Shown here piece by piece: positions 1 through 5,560 of a DNA stretch of 5,560 nt. Source of the stretch: Candidatus Cloacimonadota bacterium (GTDB lineage: Bacteria; Cloacimonadota; Cloacimonadia; Cloacimonadales; Cloacimonadaceae); contig JAGOGT010000093.1 of NCBI GenBank assembly GCA_017996595.1, forward strand, positions 1 to 5,560, given 5' to 3'. A program made the translations under genes and the position numbers. Under the pieces are notes generated by a model that was given only the letters and a program-made list of their open reading frames with translations, ran no database searches and was not told the DNA's origin. The number at the start of each line of letters is the position of its first letter. Within the stretch, counting starts at the first letter, position 1.

Positions 1-675
1 GCTTTTCCAATCGTGATCCACCAGCCAGATGAAGGCATGCACCAAGGCGTCGATGTGGCAAAGATGAATCCAGATGCGCTTATTGATGAGCGGAAAAATC
101 TGCTTATCCACCATCTTCACCAATTGGCGGGGAAAACCATTATCACCCTTGCCATAGGTGATGCTGGGACGCACGATCGCCGCTCTCAAGCCAGTGAGCA
201 CGGCGCGGTTAATTGCCTTTTCGGCTTCGATCTTGGTGTAATGATACAGATTATCAGGATTCTTGGGGGTTTGCATATTTGCCGGATGCTCCACGGGAAT
301 GGCACCAAATACGCCCACCGACGAGCAAAAGATCAGCCTGGCATCCTTGGCAATGGCATATTCCACCATCTGCTCTGTGGAGGCCAGATTGCTGAGCAAA
401 AACTGTTGCCGCGAGAATTTACGCCCTCCACGCAGGGCACCAATATGCAAAATGGTATCAAATTCGTTGGTAAAGAGAAATTCCTTCAGCGCCGGGATAT
501 CAGCAAGATCGATCTCCACGATGCGGATACGATCGGAATAGCGACTAAAGCGAGCAGGATCGGTTCCCGGCCTCACCAGCGCGGTGATATTTGAAACCAT
601 CGGCTTTGCCAGCAGGGCATTCAGAACGCTACTCCCCACCAGGCCGGTGATGCCTGTAATCAGAATCTTAGGCAA
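1..675 (-). CDS. NAD(P)-dependent epimerase/dehydratase, extended SDR family (partial, C-terminus outside window)
   Basis: This is the N-terminal 225 residues of an extended short-chain dehydrogenase/reductase, the family of nucleotide-sugar epimerases, dehydratases and related oxidoreductases. Seen: the Rossmann glycine motif TGITGLVG at residues 7-14, ALVRPG after the second strand (32-37), an acidic DLAD (56-59), HIGA (77-80, the usual HxAA), the serine motif SSVGVFG (118-124, catalytic Ser119), the catalytic pair Tyr144 and Lys148 in YHYTK, VRPSITYG (168-175) and HIDALVHAF (207-215). Arg35 in place of an acidic residue hints at NADP(H), by inference. The family usually has 300-340 residues, so about 100 substrate-side residues are missing and the substrate cannot be named. 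The start is TTG at 675. An in-frame TGA lies at 723-721, and no ATG or GTG follows it before the glycine motif. The gene overlaps the phosphatase gene by 8 bases, which suggests translational coupling. Confidence 0.9.
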   Translation of the reverse strand, partial: MPKILITGITGLVGSSVLNALLAKPMVSNITALVRPGTDPARFSRYSDRIRIVEIDLADIPALKEFLFTNEFDTILHIGALRGGRKFSRQQFLLSNLASTEQMVEYAIAKDARLIFCSSVGVFGAIPVEHPANMQTPKNPDNLYHYTKIEAEKAINRAVLTGLRAAIVRPSITYGKGDNGFPRQLVKMVDKQIFPLINKRIWIHLCHIDALVHAFIWLVDHDWKS

Positions 676-1450
676 AGAGCCTCTTCCACCAGCTGCGGCG
701 GCGATGATGATGGGGCTTGATCACCTCCACATAGCGATAGGGAATGCTTCTTCCGGAAGCAATGGCGGCGGGATGAACCTGACAGAGCAATTCCGCCGTA
801 TGGGTATCGATCTTGGCTTCGATTTCACGGTAGGCCTCGGGCAGGCTGTAATATTCGCCCCGCACATGATCATCGGAGGCCACGAAATGCGTCCAACCTC
901 TATTCACCAGCTTCCATCCGGTTTCCTTCACTTTTTCGCCATATAGCCCTAAAAGGCTGCCGGCATTGGTTTGCACATAGATATTGCGATGCGCCAGGCT
1001 TTCTGCCAGCGCGGGTTTGCGCATGACGCTCACATAGCGTTCCGTATGCGCCAGAATGGGATGATAGCCTGCACGCAGCAGCGGATATACATTGCTGTAA
1101 AAATCGTTGGGAAGGCCGTTCAGGTCGCTTTCGATGAGCACGTAGGAGCTGTTTCCCAGGGTAAGATTCTGCTCCTTGATATCGGATAAAATATTGGGCT
1201 GCAGATAGATCTCAAAGCCTGACTGCAATTCGATGGCTATCTGTTGTTCGGCCGCAGCGTGGGCTATTTTTTCAAAGCGCTGGTCGTATTCCTCGCGAGT
1301 ATATTGATAGTGTCCCCGGAAATAGTGGGAAGTGAGGTATACGCGCTTGATGCCACATTTGGCCATCATCTGCAGTTGTTTCAGGGTGGCTTCCGGCGAT
1401 GCCGAGCCATCGTCGATATTGGGAAGCAAGTGGGTATGAATATCAATCAT
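668..1450 (-). CDS. PHP-domain tyrosine-protein phosphatase, CpsB/YwqE-like
   Basis: This 260-residue protein matches the CpsB/CapC/YwqE family, metal-dependent cytoplasmic phosphatases of the PHP fold. They remove phosphate from tyrosines of bacterial tyrosine kinases that control capsule and exopolysaccharide synthesis. Seen: the N-terminal signature MIDIHTHLLPNIDDGS (His5, His7, Asp14), TSH with His42, GFEIY with Glu80, LIES with Glu107, ILAHTERY with His135 and Arg138, QTNAGSLLG (160-168), and ASDDH with Asp193 and His195. The metal-binding set looks complete, so activity is likely. The usual HPER appears here as HTER. Length is normal for the family, and the ATG start gives the standard MIDIHxH beginning. 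The protein ends in a basic, tryptophan-containing tail (247-260) with three His followed by three Arg. No convincing Shine-Dalgarno site lies close to the start: AAAGGA is 16 bases away. Coupling to the synthase gene 3 bases upstream is therefore likely. No partner kinase gene is visible. A different phosphoester substrate cannot be excluded. Confidence 0.88.
   Translation of the reverse strand: MIDIHTHLLPNIDDGSASPEATLKQLQMMAKCGIKRVYLTSHYFRGHYQYTREEYDQRFEKIAHAAAEQQIAIELQSGFEIYLQPNILSDIKEQNLTLGNSSYVLIESDLNGLPNDFYSNVYPLLRAGYHPILAHTERYVSVMRKPALAESLAHRNIYVQTNAGSLLGLYGEKVKETGWKLVNRGWTHFVASDDHVRGEYYSLPEAYREIEAKIDTHTAELLCQVHPAAIASGRSIPYRYVEVIKPHHHRRRSWWKRLFA
680..687 (-). promoter_or_regulatory. 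Weak ribosome binding site for the epimerase TTG start
   Basis: GGAAGAGG lies 4 bases before the TTG at 675 and is also part of the phosphatase reading frame, encoding its Trp-Lys-Arg tail. It is the only purine-rich stretch that could serve the epimerase start. Because the genes overlap, ribosomes ending the phosphatase could also restart here. Confidence 0.45.
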
Positions 1451-1453
1451 GGA

Positions 1454-2335
1454 TCAGGGCAGGCGTTCCTTTATCATTTGCACAAATTCCACCAGCACGG
1501 TATTATTCGGAAAGGGCTTGATCATCTTCAGCGATTCGTCCAGCTGCTTTTCCACCGCCTTGCGAGCCTTATCGAAGCCCAAAAGCCCGGTGTAGCTGCT
1601 TTTGGAGGCAGGAGTGATCTCATCATCCAGGCCATCGCTGCCCCGGGAATAATCCGCTTCGATATCTTCGATCATCTGATAGGAAATACCCAGATTCATA
1701 GCATAGGCATTGAGGATCTGGCGCACATTCTCATCCGCAGCGCAAAGCGCGCATGCAATATCCGTGCTGGCTTGCAGCAGAGAGCCCACCTTTTTCATGT
1801 CGATATAGCGCAGGGTATTGATCTTCATTACTTTGCGCTTATTGGCCAAATCTACGGCCTGCCCGCCAATCATGCCATAACTCTTGGCATAGAGCGCCAG
1901 AATCTGAATGGCCTTGCCGGATTTGGCCGCGTCGCCAACCTTTGCCAGTTCTTCAAAGGCCAGGCAATATAGCGCATCGGCAGCCAGAATCGCCGTAGCG
2001 TTATCATATTGCAGATGCAGCGCGGGCTTGGAACGCCGCTCTTTGATATTCATCACGGAGGGCAGATCGTCGTGCACAATAGCCGCATTATGAAGCAATT
2101 CCACGGCCACCGCGGCATGAATGGCATCGGGAAGCAGCTTATTCTTCTTGAAGCCGGAAAGCATCTCGAAAGTGGATAATAGCAGCAATGGACGCCAGCG
2201 TTTTCCTCCCGGAATTACTGCGGCATACATCGCCTCTTTCAAGTTCTGGGCCTGATTGCCATCAAAAACCAGTGCTGCCTTCAGCCCTGCATCGATAAGC
2301 TCAAACCGGGTTTCAAAATACTTCTGTATCAGCAA
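1454..2335 (-). CDS. Polyprenyl diphosphate synthase family protein with altered catalytic motifs
   Basis: This 293-residue protein belongs to the trans-isoprenyl diphosphate synthase family (IspA/GGPP synthase type), all-helical enzymes that join isopentenyl diphosphate to an allylic diphosphate. Seen in family order: GGKRWRP (43-49), ELLHNAAIVHDDLP (79-92), the RR pair (100-101) with KP, TAILAADAL (114-122), GMIGGQAVDL (154-163), MKKVGSL (180-186), the second motif region YQMIEDIEAD (219-228) and KSSYTGLLG (245-253). Length is typical of farnesyl or geranylgeranyl synthases. Oddities: the first aspartate-rich motif DDxxxxD is DDLPSVM-N, with Asp89 and Asp90 kept but Met95 where the third Asp belongs. 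The second motif, usually DDxxD, is EDIEA. The KT motif has Val183 for Thr. The protein may have low or changed activity, or be a non-catalytic partner subunit. The start is TTG at 2335, placed 5 bases after AAGGAAGG. Family membership is firm; activity and product length are uncertain. Confidence 0.88.
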   Translation of the reverse strand: MLIQKYFETRFELIDAGLKAALVFDGNQAQNLKEAMYAAVIPGGKRWRPLLLLSTFEMLSGFKKNKLLPDAIHAAVAVELLHNAAIVHDDLPSVMNIKERRSKPALHLQYDNATAILAADALYCLAFEELAKVGDAAKSGKAIQILALYAKSYGMIGGQAVDLANKRKVMKINTLRYIDMKKVGSLLQASTDIACALCAADENVRQILNAYAMNLGISYQMIEDIEADYSRGSDGLDDEITPASKSSYTGLLGFDKARKAVEKQLDESLKMIKPFPNNTVLVEFVQMIKERLP

Positions 2336-2340
2336 TGCTT

Positions 2341-2348
2341 CCTTCCTT
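2341..2348 (-). promoter_or_regulatory. Ribosome binding site supporting a TTG start for the prenyl synthase
   Basis: AAGGAAGG lies 5 bases before the TTG at 2335. In-frame codons upstream (GTA, AGG, AAG, GAA, GCA) contain no ATG or GTG, so the strong purine-rich site fixes TTG as the start. It sits close behind the CCCCCATGGGGG palindrome in the same leader. Confidence 0.65.
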
Positions 2349-2353
2349 ACTCT

Positions 2354-2365
2354 CCCCCATGGGGG
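2354..2365. repeat. Perfect 12-base palindrome CCCCCATGGGGG in the synthase leader
   Basis: The self-complementary sequence CCCCCATGGGGG lies between the candidate promoter and the ribosome binding site of the synthase gene. As DNA it could be an operator half-pair. As RNA it cannot form a normal hairpin without opening its centre. There is no T-run next to it, so it is not a terminator. The ATG inside it is not in frame with the synthase gene. Confidence 0.5.
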
Positions 2366-2385
2366 CTATTCTGATTTTACACCTC

Positions 2386-2414
2386 TAAGCTATTAAATAC
2401 CCTCAATTTGTCAA
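2386..2414 (-). promoter_or_regulatory. Possible promoter for the synthase-phosphatase-epimerase operon
   Basis: A perfect TTGACA hexamer (2414 to 2409) stands in the intergenic gap, pointing toward the synthase gene. Sixteen bases on is TAGCTT (2392 to 2387), a weak -10 match. Other AT-rich options nearby (TATTTA, TAAAAT) have poor spacing. The -35 element and its place just after the upstream gene support a separate promoter, but the weak -10 keeps confidence low. Confidence 0.3.
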
Positions 2415-2421
2415 GTTTTTT

Positions 2422-2447
2422 ATCTGGTATCTAAGATAGCTCCAGAT
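2422..2447 (-). other. Imperfect stem-loop spanning the stop codon of the GNAT fusion gene
   Basis: On the minus-strand transcript ATCTGG (2447 to 2442) can pair with CCAGAT (2427 to 2422). A further TATC/GATA pairing sits above a three-base bulge and a three-base loop. The TAG stop (2433 to 2431) lies in the loop and upper stem. An A-run rather than a T-run follows, so it does not look like an intrinsic terminator. It may protect the mRNA 3' end or be chance. Confidence 0.35.
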
Positions 2448-5400
2448 CATATAGCTGGCTAAGCATCTGCTGTTCATATAGTTCTCTGCTAAAGATCATA
2501 AATAGCAAAGAGGTTCTTTGGGGAAGTTTATCCGTAATCCGGGTATATAGCGTGGTTTGAATATTGGCCATATCGGGATCCTGATAGAGGCTGAAATCCA
2601 TCAAGCCCCGGTCTCTAAGCTGTAAGTGCACCGGGCTGGCATTTGAACTCAGCGCCAGGCCCTGGCAGTAATCCCAGGCGGAAAGCTCTGTTTCACTATG
2701 CCGGATGCTTTGCCAGCTTCCATCCTTGGCCCCCAGCAGAAATTTCTCTTTTTGCGAAGGGTTATTCAGCTTGCGAAATAGCGATAGTCCCATCGCAAAG
2801 TATCTGGCACGGCCGCCATGATCCGAAATCTCCCCCATCAGCGCCATCACCGGTACGCCTGGCAAAGTGAGATACAACTGCCTGAATTCCATACCTCTAA
2901 GTGGTTCAAAATGCACTATCCTGGTTCTTATGGCCAGTCCCGTCCAATTATTCCCATGCTGATCCCGCAGGCAGGCTGATTCCACTATGTGGGCTTCCTC
3001 ACGCAAGGACATACCCGAAATACCATAAGGAACAATCGCCAACCCCCCTGGGAAGGGATTGAAATATCCCTTGGGGGCATAATCCGGATAGGCACTATCC
3101 AGAAACTCTTCTCCCTTGTAACACAGCGAGATCAGCCCCGGCAAGCCTGCATCGCGAGCGGCGGTGAAGCTGATGATACCATTGTCATACACCTGTTTTT
3201 GATCCTGGCTGTGCAGCGTGCATTCTCCCTGGCATCCCAGCATCAATTGACCCCGGACTATATCTGTATAGGGGAGGCTTACTGTGGCTTTAATCAGTTC
3301 CAGAGCTTGCTGTGGCTGTTCTGTGAGTTCCCAGCCTATTTTGGAGATCAGCTCCACTTTCAGGGGATCGGATAGCACCTTGGGGGCGGCTATGCAGCTT
3401 GTATCCAGGCTGTAGCTGGCTTTCATATCCACATCCAGATTTTGGATCACTTCGGCCTGACAGGGAAATTTAAGCACCGGATTGCCACCATTTACAATGA
3501 GTTCCACAGCTGGACGGATAGGTTTTGCGATGCGCCTGCCCATAGCATAATTGCGCAGTTGCCAGGCATTTTTAAAGATGTCCGCATAAATCTGCAGCGG
3601 CGCGGGAGCCTTCTGGCCGTGTTCTTCCAAAGCGTCCAACGCTATTTCCCAGGCCAAGCTCCACCGGTCTTTGCCAAAGCGTGTACCCTCCGGCCAAACA
3701 AGCCCGATGCTGGCATCATCGATCTGCGCATACAGCCAGTTTTCCTGGATGCACTTATCTGGCAAATCGCTGATCCCAAAATCCCTTAGCTCCTTGTCAA
3801 TTTTAATGATACGCCCTTCATACCAATAGGATAAACTACCGCCATTTATTCGTAAAGGCAGCTTCAGCCACAGGTCTTTCAGCCCTTCCGGACGCTTGAT
3901 AATAGTGGGATACACTTCCACAGAGCCGCTATCCTTTAGACGGTAAGTCCAGGCAAATTCAAGCCCCGGGATATCCTTCGAACTGAAGCGATTTTCCACC
4001 TCGATGGCGTCCTGGCTTTCACGAATCAGGATTTCGGAGGGCAGCATCGCTTCCAATTCTTCGGAATATGGCTTTCCCGCTTGAGGACACAAGAGCGTCA
4101 CCCCTGAGCAAAACATGTGTCCCAACCAGGCGTTATTCCTTGTCCCCAGCTTATTTATCTGCAGGTCATTCATGGCATTCACCAGAAGCGTTGCCTCAGG
4201 AGTATCGATACCCTGACGGCCGCTTGGGCAGTGGATGGTGCAATAGCATTCCACTTCAAAGGAGATGGGCTTGCCCCCTTCGGGGAGCGCCTCCACCCTG
4301 ATATGAGGATTATAAATGCAGCTTTGCGTGGCACTGTATTCCAATTCGATAAAGTCGCAAGCCCTTCCCTGCAGCTCCACACTGAAAGTATATTCCTTCA
4401 GCCGGATGTTCTTATCCTCGGGGAACTGAATATGATACTTGCAGGCTTGGGGAAAATGATTCTCCACATTCAGATACATGCAGTACTTGCTATGAGGGAT
4501 GCATAGCGAATCTATCGCCCGCAAATTCACAGTCAGCGGATATTGGATTTTCAGGCCGATCGCCAGAGGAAGCTCCATCCCGTTAAGCCTCAGCATACTT
4601 TTTGCCCGGGGACAAGTTTCCCATTCATGCAGCTTTCGTTTCAAAGGCGCGGGATAATATTCGGAAATCAGCTCCAGGGCATTGTCCCACAAGGCTTCAT
4701 GACGAAAGCTATGGCTCAGATTGGCATCATCGATACCCTCCAAAATCAGGGTGATTGGCTCGCTGCTAGCTTTCTGCAGATGATAGAAAATGCTACCGGG
4801 CATCCCAAATACCGGCTTGGCTTGGTCGGTGCTTAATTCTATGGAATAATCAGGGGTTTTGATCGCCACAATCCCCCGGCCAAAGCGTTCGAAGCTTATC
4901 TCCAGGCGTAGTCCGTCCTTTTCCCAGATGTAGTCATAGAGGTCAAAACCATTTTTCCTGCGGCCATCGGGCTCTATTTTCAGTTCGCGCCGGCTGTCTT
5001 CATACCAATCCAGCTTTTCCCATATCGGTTTCAGGAACTCCATATTCAGCAAGCCCGGCAGAAAATTCATCAGATGCGTGCTTTGGTTATCCATTTTTTC
5101 CCAGAAGAAGCCGCACTTTTTGTATAAAGGCACGGCCTTGGTATTGCCGGCCCAGGTGAAGAGATCGATGCGGTTATAGCCAAGTTCGGCAGCGCGGAGC
5201 ACACACTTTTTCACCAAATCCCGCCCTATTCCCTGGCCATGATGCGTGGGCAGCACGCTAAGGAGCTCGATGTAGGCTACGCCTTCTTCTTCTACATAGT
5301 TGGTGAGCTTGGCATAACCGAGCACCTGCTCATCCTGCATCGCCAGATAGAGATTGTGGTATTTGGTGCTGGTTTCTTTCTGAAGTACTTTAGCCTCACT

Positions 5401-5505
5401 GCTACTGAAGATGCGGCCATGCCAGCCCTCACTGCTGGAGTTCAACATTTCTGCCACAGCCTTTGCGTGGTAGGGACAAAATTCTACGATACTGATTCTA
5501 TACAT
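2431..5505 (-). CDS. GNAT-family N-acetyltransferase fused to a large uncharacterised beta-rich C-terminal region
   Basis: The protein has 1024 residues, counted from the ATG at 5505. Residues 2-150 are a GNAT domain, which transfers acetyl from acetyl-CoA to an amine. Seen: the acetyl-CoA loop HHGQGIG (88-94, His in the usual Arg place), Asn121 and the end motif PLYKKCGF (126-133), with Tyr128 as the likely general acid. A linker rich in Trp and charged residues follows (about 155-200). The rest alternates short hydrophobic strands and is not recognised. About 310-425 looks Ig-like, about 440-570 and 770-1015 look like large beta-sandwiches, and GYFNPFPGG (813-821) recalls carbohydrate-active or mutarotase-like folds; all of this is inference. 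There is no signal peptide or membrane segment, so it is probably cytoplasmic. The preceding GTG (5508) is in frame but only 2 bases from GAGGAG, so the ATG, at 5 bases, is preferred. The substrate is unknown. The GNAT assignment is firm. Confidence 0.88.
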   Translation of the reverse strand: MYRISIVEFCPYHAKAVAEMLNSSSEGWHGRIFSSSEAKVLQKETSTKYHNLYLAMQDEQVLGYAKLTNYVEEEGVAYIELLSVLPTHHGQGIGRDLVKKCVLRAAELGYNRIDLFTWAGNTKAVPLYKKCGFFWEKMDNQSTHLMNFLPGLLNMEFLKPIWEKLDWYEDSRRELKIEPDGRRKNGFDLYDYIWEKDGLRLEISFERFGRGIVAIKTPDYSIELSTDQAKPVFGMPGSIFYHLQKASSEPITLILEGIDDANLSHSFRHEALWDNALELISEYYPAPLKRKLHEWETCPRAKSMLRLNGMELPLAIGLKIQYPLTVNLRAIDSLCIPHSKYCMYLNVENHFPQACKYHIQFPEDKNIRLKEYTFSVELQGRACDFIELEYSATQSCIYNPHIRVEALPEGGKPISFEVECYCTIHCPSGRQGIDTPEATLLVNAMNDLQINKLGTRNNAWLGHMFCSGVTLLCPQAGKPYSEELEAMLPSEILIRESQDAIEVENRFSSKDIPGLEFAWTYRLKDSGSVEVYPTIIKRPEGLKDLWLKLPLRINGGSLSYWYEGRIIKIDKELRDFGISDLPDKCIQENWLYAQIDDASIGLVWPEGTRFGKDRWSLAWEIALDALEEHGQKAPAPLQIYADIFKNAWQLRNYAMGRRIAKPIRPAVELIVNGGNPVLKFPCQAEVIQNLDVDMKASYSLDTSCIAAPKVLSDPLKVELISKIGWELTEQPQQALELIKATVSLPYTDIVRGQLMLGCQGECTLHSQDQKQVYDNGIISFTAARDAGLPGLISLCYKGEEFLDSAYPDYAPKGYFNPFPGGLAIVPYGISGMSLREEAHIVESACLRDQHGNNWTGLAIRTRIVHFEPLRGMEFRQLYLTLPGVPVMALMGEISDHGGRARYFAMGLSLFRKLNNPSQKEKFLLGAKDGSWQSIRHSETELSAWDYCQGLALSSNASPVHLQLRDRGLMDFSLYQDPDMANIQTTLYTRITDKLPQRTSLLFMIFSRELYEQQMLSQLYDLELS

Positions 5506-5510
5506 CACAG

Positions 5511-5516
5511 CTCCTC
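5511..5516 (-). promoter_or_regulatory. Ribosome binding site of the GNAT fusion gene
   Basis: GAGGAG lies 5 bases before the ATG at 5505 and only 2 bases before an in-frame GTG at 5508. The spacing decides for the ATG, which makes the protein one residue shorter than the longest open frame. The remaining 44 upstream bases to the window edge (5517-5560) are AT-rich and show no clear promoter or terminator. Confidence 0.7.
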
Positions 5517-5560
5517 GATAGGGATTTTATGGATTTGTGTACATATTTTTCCAGGTACTC

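Noticed and set aside
13..594. Plus-strand open frame of 193 residues
   Set aside because: It lies fully antisense to the epimerase gene, whose frame carries all the SDR motifs. It shows no recognisable domain.
1244..1972. Plus-strand open frame of 242 residues
   Set aside because: It is antisense to the phosphatase and synthase genes, spans the junction of both, and has no family motif or convincing ribosome binding site.
2354..2365. CCCCCATGGGGG as an intrinsic terminator
   Set aside because: It has no loop and no T-run on either strand, and lies just before a ribosome binding site.
4179..4382. Minus-strand 67-residue open frame within the GNAT fusion gene
   Set aside because: It is an alternative frame inside a well-supported long gene and has no motif of its own.
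2431..5505. The GNAT fusion read as two genes, a short acetyltransferase and a separate large protein
   Set aside because: The frame is continuous, with no stop and no convincing ribosome binding site plus start near the end of the GNAT domain.
5524..5553. Possible promoter TGGAAA, 18 bases, TAAAAT upstream of the GNAT fusion gene
   Set aside because: The -35 match is poor, and the predicted start of transcription would fall at the ribosome binding site, leaving almost no leader. The window also ends too close to judge.

Overview
The window is bacterial. All four supported genes lie on the minus strand, so transcription runs from right to left. Gene order in the direction of transcription is: a 1024-residue protein with an N-terminal GNAT acetyltransferase domain (5505 to 2431); a 95-base intergenic stretch; a polyprenyl diphosphate synthase-like protein (2335 to 1454); a PHP-family protein of the CpsB/YwqE tyrosine phosphatase type (1450 to 668); and an extended-SDR NAD(P)-dependent epimerase/dehydratase (from 675), cut by the left edge of the window. 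There are no RNA genes, insertion sequences, CRISPR repeats or phage genes. Coding density is high, and the long plus-strand open frames are antisense shadows of these genes.

The last three genes are packed as an operon: a 3-base gap separates synthase and phosphatase, and phosphatase and epimerase overlap by 8 bases. Synthase and epimerase both appear to use TTG starts. The GNAT fusion gene stands apart. It has its own GAGGAG ribosome binding site, and the gap after it holds a stem-loop over its stop codon, a TTGACA hexamer and a 12-base perfect palindrome. The downstream genes could therefore have their own promoter.

The organism cannot be named from this sequence. Base composition is near balanced, Shine-Dalgarno sites are purine-rich, and no gene carries a clear lineage mark. 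An uncultured member of a Gram-negative-type phylum is a low-confidence guess.

Functionally, a prenyl diphosphate synthase homologue, a nucleotide-sugar-type epimerase and a CpsB-type phosphatase would fit lipid-linked glycan or envelope polysaccharide metabolism, but nothing in the window proves that link. The two most unusual items are the roughly 870-residue beta-rich extension behind the GNAT domain, and the synthase, whose two aspartate-rich catalytic motifs and KT motif are all altered. The epimerase and phosphatase look conventional.
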